A stretch of 6,043 bases of DNA from NCBI GenBank assembly GCA_902519635.1, contig CABYKW010000022.1:1-6043 (forward strand). Direction: 5' to 3'. Of this stretch, positions 1 through 5,721 are shown one piece after another; position 1 is the stretch's first letter; every line of letters starts with the position of its first letter. The stretch is from an uncultured Pelagibacteraceae bacterium (GTDB taxonomy: Bacteria; Pseudomonadota; Alphaproteobacteria; Pelagibacterales; Pelagibacteraceae). The notes beneath the pieces are model-generated. The model saw only the letters and a list, made by a program, of their open reading frames with translations. It had not been told where the DNA came from and searched no databases. The position numbers were made by a program, and so were the translations under genes.

Positions 1-399
1 ATACCTGGTGCAGAAGCTCCAAAACTGGTCACAAGAGAGATGGTTAAAAATATGAAAAGAGGATCAGTAGTTGTAGATGTTGCAATTGATCAAGGAGGAT
101 GCGTTGAAACTAGTAAACCAACCACTCACGCTAATCCAACTTATTTAGTAGACGATGTAGTTCATTATTGCGTGGCTAATATGCCTGGTGGTGTGCCGAG
201 AACTTCCACAATGGCTTTGAATAAAGCTACTTTACCTTTGTTAATTAAGTTAGCTGACCACGGTTATAAAAAAACTTTACAAGAAAATAAGAATTATTTA
301 GCTGGTTTAAATGTATACAAGGGCATAATTACATTCAAAGGGGTAGCAGAAGCTTTTAATTTAAACTATACCCCAGCAGAAAAAGCGATATTAAAATAA
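1..399 (+). CDS. ald: Alanine dehydrogenase, C-terminal part (5' end outside window)
   Basis: This frame is open from the first base and ends with TAA, giving 132 residues of a protein that is normally about 370 long. Alanine dehydrogenase catalyses the NAD-linked reversible deamination of L-alanine to pyruvate and ammonia in the cytoplasm. Family signatures are plain: DVAIDQGGCVET at visible residues 26-37, carrying the catalytic Asp (visible residue 30, equivalent to Asp270 of the M. tuberculosis enzyme); PTTHANPTY (40-48); and HYCVANMPGGVPRTST (55-70). The usual NMPGAV is NMPGGV here, a mild variation. The C-terminal helix region TFKGVAEAF (111-119) is also typical. The internal ATG at base 40 is not the true start, because family homology continues upstream of it. 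Base composition is clearly richer in G+C than the cassette to the right, so I read this as core genome flanking an accessory block. The family assignment is very secure; physiological direction cannot be judged. Confidence 0.95.
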   Translation: MPGAEAPKLVTREMVKNMKRGSVVVDVAIDQGGCVETSKPTTHANPTYLVDDVVHYCVANMPGGVPRTSTMALNKATLPLLIKLADHGYKKTLQENKNYLAGLNVYKGIITFKGVAEAFNLNYTPAEKAILK

Positions 400-507
400 G
401 GTTGTATAAAATATTTCCCCCATTTTGGTCTATGAAATTCAACTTAAACCCATTATGCTCTATCTATAAGTTTTATTACAAGAATTTATATGATGGAATA
501 TGGTTGT

Positions 508-702
508 ATGAGTTCAGAAATAAAATTTGAAAATCACAGTCATCCTGCTGAAAAACACTATAATAGCAGAAGTAGAGTTAAGCTTACCGACTTAGTATCT
601 AGACTGAACGAAGAAAAAAAGAAGGAAAGAAATAGCAATATAGCTCTTTCTGTTGCAGCAATTTCTGCAATTACTGTTTTTGGAATAATACTCTCTATAT
701 AA
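508..702 (+). CDS. Small hypothetical single-helix membrane protein (64 aa)
   Basis: I do not recognise a named family. The protein has a charged, His/Asn/Ser-containing N-terminal half, then a basic/acidic amphipathic stretch (LTDLVSRLNEEKKKER, residues 26-41). It ends in one hydrophobic helix (about residues 44-64, NIALSVAAISAITVFGIILSI). That suggests a tail-anchored inner-membrane protein with the N-terminus in the cytoplasm (positive residues precede the helix). The ORF can also start at 490 (two Met codons, six extra residues MMEYGC). I prefer the Met at 508 because the residues before it look like leader rather than domain, but neither start has a clear ribosome binding site. G+C of bases 541-600 is 22 of 60 by hand count, like ald and unlike the cassette to the right, which supports a real core-genome gene. 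Function unknown. Confidence 0.7.
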   Translation: MSSEIKFENHSHPAEKHYNSRSRVKLTDLVSRLNEEKKKERNSNIALSVAAISAITVFGIILSI

Positions 703-729
703 AAATCCATAAGACTAAAACTTCAAGAA

Positions 730-760
730 TTTTAGCTAATTTTAGCAAAAGCTAAATTAT
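730..760. repeat. Nested inverted/direct repeat (TTTAGC/GCTAAA) ahead of the glycan cassette
   Basis: TTTTAGC occurs at 730-736 and again at 740-746, and GCTAAA follows at 751-756. The second copy and GCTAAA form a perfect 6-bp hairpin with an AAAA loop (741-756), extendable by three A-T pairs past a one-base bulge. GCTAA at 735-739 can alternatively pair with TTAGC at 742-746, though the loop is very tight. No long T run follows, so it is a poor intrinsic terminator for rightward transcription. It may be a weak bidirectional stop, a protein-binding palindrome or chance in AT-rich DNA. Confidence 0.35.
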
Positions 761-809
761 TAGTATTATTGTATAACATTATTTAATTCACTAAATAAAA
801 TATTATTTT

Positions 810-1691
810 ATGAAAAAATCAAAAAAAATAACTTCAAGAGCAATTCAGTATATTTTAAGAACATTTTTCACTAATTCTTTATTTCCATATTTTCTTTTGC
901 TTAGAACATCTAAAAATTTTAAAAAAAAAATTAATACAGAAAAACAACTAAAAAAATTTTCAGATAATTTGGATTCAATCAATAAATATGAATATAAAAT
1001 CACTTCACAAAATAATGAAGACGGAATAATAGATTATATTTTTAGCAAAATACCTAATAACAAATATTTTATAGAGATTGGATTTGGATATTATGAATTT
1101 AATACTTTAAATTTAATTAAAAAAGGATGGGAAGGAAAATTAATAGATATAGATCTAGAAGAGTCAACAGCTCTAAGAAGTAATTTGAAAAAATATTATC
1201 CAAAATCTAAAGTTCAAGTAATTAATTCTAAGGTTACAAAAAAAAATATTAATAATCTTATTTTAACAGAGGGTTTAAATAAAAAAATTGATTTTCTCTC
1301 TTTAGATATAGACAGCAATGATTATTGGATATTACAGGCTATGGATTTATCAAATATAAATGTATTATGCTGCGAGTATAATCATTGGCTTGGAAAAGAT
1401 CATAAATTAACAATAGCTTATGATGAAAATTTTAAATTTAAAGATGACGGTATTTGGGGAGCATCTTTATTGGCACTAAATGATTTATTAAATTCTAAAG
1501 GATTTTCATTAATAGCGGTTGAAAGTTCCGGAACTAATGCTTTTTATATAAATAATAAGTTAGCAAAAAATTTTGAAATTTTGTCTCCATTAAATAGTTT
1601 TAAATCGGTTGGAAGATTTTATAACGAAGAAAGTAAAAAAAAGATTTTCGATAATGTTAAGAGCAATTCAACAAAACTAACTCAAGTTTAA
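810..1691 (+). CDS. FkbM-like SAM-dependent methyltransferase
   Basis: This 293-residue protein has a class I methyltransferase layout. Motif I is KYFIEIGFGYYEFNT (residues 85-99), followed by the acidic end of strand 2 in LIDID (111-115). The strand-4 motif is DFLSLDIDSNDYWIL (161-175), and later come CCEYN (187-191), IWGASLLAL (215-223) and NAFYI (243-247). The SQNNEDGIIDYIF segment (66-78) just before motif I is typical of the FkbM-related proteins found in polysaccharide loci, which are thought to O-methylate sugars. The N-terminal 45 residues are basic with a hydrophobic stretch (about 14-31) that could peripherally bind the membrane; no signal peptide is evident. It starts at the first ATG after the intergenic gap, with no visible Shine-Dalgarno. 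Its stop lies 2 bases before the next gene, so they form a two-gene unit. Donor and fold are fairly safe; the acceptor is unknown. Confidence 0.8.
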   Translation: MKKSKKITSRAIQYILRTFFTNSLFPYFLLLRTSKNFKKKINTEKQLKKFSDNLDSINKYEYKITSQNNEDGIIDYIFSKIPNNKYFIEIGFGYYEFNTLNLIKKGWEGKLIDIDLEESTALRSNLKKYYPKSKVQVINSKVTKKNINNLILTEGLNKKIDFLSLDIDSNDYWILQAMDLSNINVLCCEYNHWLGKDHKLTIAYDENFKFKDDGIWGASLLALNDLLNSKGFSLIAVESSGTNAFYINNKLAKNFEILSPLNSFKSVGRFYNEESKKKIFDNVKSNSTKLTQV

Positions 1692-1693
1692 AA

Positions 1694-2782
1694 ATGTTTA
1701 AGAGCATAAAATATTTTATATTTAAGTTGATTTACGGAAATGTAACTCAAGTATTAAAATCTCAAAATAATAAAAAAATTACTTTAAAAAAAGTATCTAT
1801 TAATAATTCTCATACTTATAATTTTTATGACATCTCTAATGGAAGAGTTTATTCTGATACTGTAAATAACACTGCATATATTTTAGATAATTCTTTAATT
1901 AAAGATGCCTCATATCAATATAAATTAAAAAAGAATTTAAAAATTATTAATGGAAACATTTTTGATAATTTTGTTATAAAGAATGGCACTCCTAAATTTT
2001 TAAAAAAAATTGATGGATCTATTTTTTCATTGTTATCTGGTGGAGCTGCAAAAAATAATTATTGGCATTGGATTTTTGATGTATTACCAAAAATTGCGAT
2101 ATTAGAAAAATTAAATTTAAATCACAAGCCTGATTATTATTTATTACCATCTTTAAAAAGGAAATACCAAATTGAAACATTAATAGATTTGAAAATTCCT
2201 ATTAAAAAATTGTTAGATGGTGAAAAATTTAAACATATCAAATGTGATAATCTTTTAGCTGTTGACCATCCTTATGTTTTTAATAACAATCCTTCAAAAT
2301 CTATAATAAATATTCCATTTTGGATAATCAAATGGCTTAGAAAAAAATATCTTAAAAAAAAATCGAGCAACAACAAGTATTCAAAAAAAATTTATATAAA
2401 TAGAGAAGATGATAGTATTTTAGAAAATAGGAGAATAATTAATAATAACGAAGTTAAAAATCTTCTAATAAAAAATGGTTTTAAAATTGTATCTTTATCA
2501 AATCATAGTTTTAAAGATCAGGTTAAAATATTTTATAATGCCAAATTTGTTGTAGGTTTGCATGGTGCTGGATTCGCTAATTTAGTATTTTCTAAACCTA
2601 ATACAAAAGTAATAGAATTATCATCGAAACATAGCGGTAATATTTTTCATTATTTGGCCAAAAGATGTCAATTAGATTACAGAAGACTTGTAGATAGCAA
2701 ATCACAATTATTTAAACATCAAGATAATCCTATAATGATTGATTTAAAAAAATTAAAAAAATTAATCTTATCTTCAAATTAA
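1694..2782 (+). CDS. Glycosyltransferase family 61 (DUF563) protein
   Basis: The protein has 362 residues, a usual length for bacterial GT61/DUF563 proteins annotated as capsular polysaccharide biosynthesis glycosyltransferases. The diagnostic segments are in order: NNYWHWIFDVLPKIAIL (residues 121-137), KKIYINRED (231-239) with the following RR (246-247) in the 'arginine after INRED' region, NEVKNLLIKNGFKIV (252-266), and GLHGAGFANLVFSKPNTKVIEL (288-309), the conserved His-Gly-Ala-Gly loop and strand expected at the nucleotide-sugar site. It should transfer a sugar from an activated donor to a growing surface glycan at the cytoplasmic side. No signal peptide or strong membrane helix is seen. 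Composition is extreme (9 G/C of 60 at 2341-2400). It follows the methyltransferase by 2 bases and so probably shares its transcript. A likely terminator lies just after it. Linkage and donor cannot be told. Confidence 0.88.
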   Translation: MFKSIKYFIFKLIYGNVTQVLKSQNNKKITLKKVSINNSHTYNFYDISNGRVYSDTVNNTAYILDNSLIKDASYQYKLKKNLKIINGNIFDNFVIKNGTPKFLKKIDGSIFSLLSGGAAKNNYWHWIFDVLPKIAILEKLNLNHKPDYYLLPSLKRKYQIETLIDLKIPIKKLLDGEKFKHIKCDNLLAVDHPYVFNNNPSKSIINIPFWIIKWLRKKYLKKKSSNNKYSKKIYINREDDSILENRRIINNNEVKNLLIKNGFKIVSLSNHSFKDQVKIFYNAKFVVGLHGAGFANLVFSKPNTKVIELSSKHSGNIFHYLAKRCQLDYRRLVDSKSQLFKHQDNPIMIDLKKLKKLILSSN

Positions 2783-2791
2783 ATGAAATTA

Positions 2792-2820
2792 TTGATTAAA
2801 GATAAATAAAACTTTATTAT
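2792..2820 (+). promoter_or_regulatory. Probable sigma-70-type promoter of the tRNA gene
   Basis: TTGATT (2792-2797) and TATTAT (2815-2820) are separated by exactly 17 bases. They match the -35 consensus TTGACA at four of six positions and the -10 consensus TATAAT at five of six. Transcription would begin about 6-8 bases after the -10, near 2827, a few bases before the mature tRNA 5' end at 2833, as is usual for tRNA genes. In DNA this AT-rich the -10 alone would mean little; the spacing and placement give it weight. It overlaps the hairpin at 2801-2821. Confidence 0.5.
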
Positions 2821-2828
2821 CATTTTTT
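2801..2828 (+). terminator. Candidate intrinsic terminator after the GT61 gene
   Basis: GATAA (2801-2805) and TAA (2807-2809), with A2806 bulged, pair with TTATTATC (2814-2821) around a four-base loop. An A and six T residues (2823-2828) follow. This is the right arrangement, 18 bases after the stop of the upstream gene, to end the two-gene methyltransferase/glycosyltransferase transcript before the tRNA. The stem is nearly all A-T, so it is weak by usual standards and may be fortuitous. Confidence 0.35.
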
Positions 2829-2832
2829 ATTT

Positions 2833-2909
2833 GGCGAGGTAGCTCAGTTGGTTAGAGCACAGGACTCATAAGCCTGGGGTCGGCGGTTCGAATCCGCCCC
2901 TCGCTACCA
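2833..2909 (+). tRNA. tRNA with CAT anticodon, probably elongator tRNA-Met
   Basis: The 77 bases fold as a full cloverleaf with encoded CCA. The acceptor arm is GGCGAGG with CCTCGCT (the first pair is G-T). The D arm is GCTC/GAGC with loop AGTTGGTTA. The anticodon arm is CAGGA/GCCTG with loop CTCATAA and anticodon CAT at 2867-2869. The variable loop is GGGTC, and the T arm is GGCGG/CCGCC with loop TTCGAAT. The first base pair is not the C1xA72 mismatch of initiator tRNAs and the anticodon stem lacks the three G-C pairs, so it is not tRNA-fMet. Elongator Met is more likely than the lysidine-modified Ile(CAT) tRNA, judging by overall resemblance to alphaproteobacterial GGCG..GTAGCTCAG..GCTACCA Met tRNAs, but Ile2 is not excluded. 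One oddity is that A2864 and G2872 oppose each other at the 31-39 pair closing the anticodon loop. Confidence 0.93.
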
Positions 2910-2949
2910 ATAAAATCAAAATGAAAATAAGTTTGTAGTAAATATTTAG

Positions 2950-3681
2950 ATGCTAAGAAAAATAAAAAGAATTCTTAAAAAGAAAAGTTTTAATTATACT
3001 AAGAAATTTAAGACATATAATTTAGCAGAAAATTTTTTAAATAAGAGAAACCTATACTTTGACAAAAGATATACAAAAAAGTTTTTTGGACCTGAACATG
3101 TTGAGTCAGTAGAAAGATTTTATGCAGCTTCTATTATCTCGGCTTTATCAAATAAAAAAAAATTAAATATTTTAGACATAGGGGGAGGCAATAATCCAAT
3201 ATTTAGCTACATAAAAAAATCTACAGGTTTATCTACTTATTGTACGGTTTTAGAAACAAAAAAATTTGCGAATATAATAAGTAAGAAAGTTCCACAGAAA
3301 TTTAGAAAATATATAAAATATAAATCCGATATAAAAAAAATAAAAAAGAAATTTGATATAGTGTGCTTTATATCTTCCATACAATATTTTAAAAATTACG
3401 AAAAAATTATCTTAGAACTTAAGAAATATAAACCAGAGTTTTTTATTATTACAAGAACTTTTTTCCATAAAAAAAAAGAAAACTTTGTTTCTATTGAACA
3501 TGCCGTTCCTGGAAGCTCACATCCATATATATTTTTTTCTTTTGAAAAGTTTATAGGTTTATTCAACAAAAGCGGGTACAAATTACTTTTTCAAAACAAT
3601 TATAATTTTGATATCTTTACTCATGACTCTGTTAAACAAAAAACTTTTTCCCATAAAGATTTAGTATTTAAGCGAAAATAA
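2950..3681 (+). CDS. Putative methyltransferase, TIGR04325-like
   Basis: The 243-residue product carries a class I SAM-binding motif, LNILDIGGGNNPIF (residues 72-85), then VLE at 100-102 where the acidic ribose-binding residue is expected. FDIVCFISSIQYF (135-147) and FFIITRTFF (164-172) follow. This order (GGG motif, 'SSIQYF', 'ITRTFF', then a late HPY before the C-terminal helices) matches proteins annotated as TIGR04325 family methyltransferases of polysaccharide loci, which act on unknown acceptors. No membrane segment or signal peptide is seen; the N-terminus is very basic. The ATG is the first after the tRNA and has no clear Shine-Dalgarno sequence. Only 40 bases separate it from the tRNA 3' end, with no obvious terminator or independent promoter between, so readthrough from the tRNA promoter is plausible. 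DUF4422 follows 8 bases downstream, probably on the same transcript. The methyltransferase fold is fairly sure, the family label moderately so. Confidence 0.75.
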   Translation: MLRKIKRILKKKSFNYTKKFKTYNLAENFLNKRNLYFDKRYTKKFFGPEHVESVERFYAASIISALSNKKKLNILDIGGGNNPIFSYIKKSTGLSTYCTVLETKKFANIISKKVPQKFRKYIKYKSDIKKIKKKFDIVCFISSIQYFKNYEKIILELKKYKPEFFIITRTFFHKKKENFVSIEHAVPGSSHPYIFFSFEKFIGLFNKSGYKLLFQNNYNFDIFTHDSVKQKTFSHKDLVFKRK

Positions 3682-3689
3682 AAATTATT

Positions 3690-4508
3690 ATGAATAATTT
3701 AACGATGTTTTGTTTGTCATTGAATCCTAGTCATTTAGATTTGATTAAAAGATTTAATTATATTCCAGTTGGATTAGGAGATTTAAATTTTGATGAGGAA
3801 TGGATACAAGATAAAAAAGGAGATAATATTGCAAATAAAAATAAAAATTATGGTGAATATACTTTTCATTATTGGTTGTGGAAAAATTATTTAAAGAAAA
3901 TTAATTCAGAATGGATTGGTTTTTGTCAATATAGAAAGTTTTTTTCACTTAAAAATATTAATGAAAAAAATATTCCATTAAATCTATTAGAACAAAATGT
4001 GATTAAAGTAATTCCTTCAGAACTCGATATTTATGATTGTGTTTTAGGCAAAAAATCTCCTGTAGATAATTATAGATTTAAATTTTTTAAAAAAAATTTA
4101 ATTAAAATTATTCGATCACCATCTGTTATTTTTTCTAAAACAAAAAGAAGTATAAAGTTTCATTTTGATGTATTTCATGGAGAAGGAAATTTAGATTTAG
4201 CTATTGATTTACTTGATAAAGAAAATAGAGATTCTTTTAGAGATTTTGTAAATACTAAAACATCATTTAATCCACATAATATGTTTATCTGCAAAAAAAA
4301 ATTTTTAATTGATTATTATGAATCTATTTTTCCTTGGTTGAAAAAATGTGAGAGTATTTTTGGATTTTCAGACTTAAAAGGATATGGCATGAAAAGAATT
4401 TATGGTTTTCTTGCTGAACGTTATTTGTCTTATTGGTTTCAAAAAAATAGTAGAGTTATTGAATATCCAATTGTGTTTAAAGACTTATCAGATTATAAAA
4501 ATTTCTGA
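3690..4508 (+). CDS. DUF4422 glycosyltransferase-like protein
   Basis: This 272-residue protein shows the conserved pattern of DUF4422 proteins, which occur in capsule and LPS gene clusters and are often annotated as putative glycosyltransferases. NYGEYTFHYWLWKN (residues 53-66) and WIGFCQYRKFF (75-85) form the N-terminal signature ('yGE.T..YW.WKN' and 'yiG.c.YRR'). NPHNMFICKK (194-203) and RIYGFLAERYLSYWF (236-250) form the C-terminal signature. The reaction is not well characterised in the family; sugar transfer from a nucleotide donor in the cytoplasm is the usual expectation. It starts 8 bases after the methyltransferase stop, consistent with cotranscription. Its last 16 bases overlap the end of the opposing rmlC gene, so both reading frames share that DNA and there is no room for an ordinary terminator between them. 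No signal peptide or membrane helix is visible. Confidence 0.82.
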   Translation: MNNLTMFCLSLNPSHLDLIKRFNYIPVGLGDLNFDEEWIQDKKGDNIANKNKNYGEYTFHYWLWKNYLKKINSEWIGFCQYRKFFSLKNINEKNIPLNLLEQNVIKVIPSELDIYDCVLGKKSPVDNYRFKFFKKNLIKIIRSPSVIFSKTKRSIKFHFDVFHGEGNLDLAIDLLDKENRDSFRDFVNTKTSFNPHNMFICKKKFLIDYYESIFPWLKKCESIFGFSDLKGYGMKRIYGFLAERYLSYWFQKNSRVIEYPIVFKDLSDYKNF

Positions 4509-5029
4509 GAGTTACAAAATTCTTCAAAAGTCATTAAATTTTTATCTTTTTTTGATAAAAAAAATTTTTTTCTAGGCCATTTAATTTTTAAATCTTTGTC
4601 CATTACATTAATTCCATTTTCAAATTGAGGTTTATAATAGTTACTAAGCTTATAATAGATAATATTTATTTTATTAAAACTGTAATAAGCATGTCCAAAA
4701 CCTTCTGGTATGTATAAACTTGTAGCATTTTCAGAGGATAAAATAATTTTAAAAGTCTTACCAAAAGTTTTTGATTTTTTTCTTAAATCTATCACTACAT
4801 CAAGTATTTTACCTTTTAAGACATTTACATATTTTGCCTGTTGAAATTTTGTTTGAAAATGAAATCCTCTTGCAACATTTTTTTTGGATGTTGTGCAATA
4901 TTCAAATATAAACTTTTTATTGTTAAAAAATTTTTTATTATAGGTTTCTCTTAAAGATCCCCTTTTATCAACATTATTTTTTTGTTTAATAATTAATAAA
5001 TCATTTATTTTTGTTTTATAAATTTTCAT
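4493..5029 (-). CDS. rmlC: dTDP-4-dehydrorhamnose 3,5-epimerase family protein
   Basis: The 178-residue length is typical of RmlC (RfbC), a cupin enzyme that epimerises carbons 3 and 5 of dTDP-4-keto-6-deoxyglucose. Visible hallmarks are DKRGSLRETY (residues 21-30), VARGFHFQ (52-59) with the conserved Arg54 and catalytic His57, QAKYVNVLKGKILDVVIDLR (64-83) with the substrate-binding Lys66, and SKTFGK (86-91). SENATSLYIPEGFGHAY (99-115), YYKLSNYY (125-132) with the active-site Tyr region, and MDKDLKIKWP (143-152) follow, with Asp144 in place of the catalytic dyad Asp. The usual Trp of the 'WnDp' motif is lost. All catalytic residues I can place are present, so an active epimerase is likely. 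Its ATG overlaps the stop of the upstream rmlD-like gene as ATGA, indicating translational coupling. Whether the product sugar is rhamnose depends on the partner reductase. Confidence 0.9.
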   Translation of the reverse strand: MKIYKTKINDLLIIKQKNNVDKRGSLRETYNKKFFNNKKFIFEYCTTSKKNVARGFHFQTKFQQAKYVNVLKGKILDVVIDLRKKSKTFGKTFKIILSSENATSLYIPEGFGHAYYSFNKINIIYYKLSNYYKPQFENGINVMDKDLKIKWPRKKFFLSKKDKNLMTFEEFCNSQKFL

Positions 5030-5721
5030 TTCAAATATTTTGTAATTTTTTTTAAATTCATATCCATTTTTAATGGAAGTTCGCCTTTTGAAAATATTTT
5101 TTTTATATTCTTATTTTCTGCTTTTGCAAATTGATATACAGTTTGTGCTTTTCCCCCAATATTGAATATCCCTTTTTTGTTTAAAATTTTTAAAAAAATT
5201 TTTATAAATTCATCATGGTAAATAAAATTAGTTTTTACATTTGCAAAGGCAGATTTGTGAACAAAAGGTCTCTCTGTCATACAAGTTCTTAAAATAAGAG
5301 AATTTTTATACATTTGAACAGCACATTCTGCTCCAAGTTTTGACCATCCATAATTATTCCAAGGCAATAGAGGGTCTGTTTCTTTATAATTCCCTTTTTG
5401 GCCTTGATAAACATAACTTGTAGAAAAGTGAATAATCTTTAAATTTTTTTCAACACATACTTTAATAATATTTGCAGTGCCAATTATATTTAAATCGATG
5501 CTTCTTTTTATATTTTTTTCATGAATCTTCATTGGTCTAGATAACCCGGCTAAATGCATGAGATAATCTGGTTTAAATTTTTTTATATTATTTCTGATAG
5601 ATTTATCACTTAAAATATTAAGTTGTTTTTTATTTCTAAAAATAAACTTAAATTTACTTTTTTTATTTTTTAAAATATTTGCAAATCTACCTTCACCACC
5701 TGTGACTAAAATTCTTTTCAT
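5026..5721 (-). CDS. RmlD-like NAD(P)-dependent sugar-nucleotide reductase/epimerase (extended SDR)
   Basis: At 231 residues this is an extended short-chain dehydrogenase. The Rossmann motif MKRILVTGGEGRFA occupies residues 1-14, Asp39 lies in NILSD (35-39), and HLAGLSRP is at 56-63. The catalytic set is Thr101 in FSTSYVYQG (99-107), Tyr124 and Lys128 in YGWSK (124-128). The run from STSYVY through KETDPLLPWNNYGWSKLGAE resembles RmlD, which reduces dTDP-4-keto-L-rhamnose to dTDP-L-rhamnose. It is shorter than usual RmlD (about 280-300 residues), has GxxGRFA where RmlD has GxxGQLG, and its C-terminal substrate domain is brief. It may therefore make another 6-deoxyhexose or act as an epimerase. 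The start is fixed by the Rossmann beta strand at residues 2-7. It overlaps rmlB upstream by 29 bases and rmlC downstream by 4, so it is clearly part of one operon. Confidence 0.8.
   Translation of the reverse strand: MKRILVTGGEGRFANILKNKKSKFKFIFRNKKQLNILSDKSIRNNIKKFKPDYLMHLAGLSRPMKIHEKNIKRSIDLNIIGTANIIKVCVEKNLKIIHFSTSYVYQGQKGNYKETDPLLPWNNYGWSKLGAECAVQMYKNSLILRTCMTERPFVHKSAFANVKTNFIYHDEFIKIFLKILNKKGIFNIGGKAQTVYQFAKAENKNIKKIFSKGELPLKMDMNLKKITKYLK

Noticed and set aside
741..756. Perfect hairpin as an intrinsic terminator of the small ORF
   Set aside because: The stem is only six pairs and no T run follows on the + strand; kept as a repeat of unknown role instead.
772..777. TATAAC as a -10 box for the FkbM-like gene
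   Set aside because: No acceptable -35 hexamer lies 16-18 bases upstream, and TATAAT-like words are common by chance at this composition.
2784..2810. Eight-codon ORF (MKLLIKDK) after GT61
   Set aside because: Too short, no ribosome binding site, and it overlaps the promoter/terminator element.
2833..2909. tRNA as a phage or island attachment site
   Set aside because: I saw no second copy of the tRNA 3' end (TTCGAATCCGCCCCTCGC) elsewhere in the window and no integrase gene; a distal repeat outside the window cannot be excluded.
3396..3581. 61-codon open frame on the - strand
   Set aside because: It lies wholly inside the TIGR04325-like methyltransferase, whose motifs are clear, and shows no domain of its own; it is a shadow of the AT-rich sense frame.
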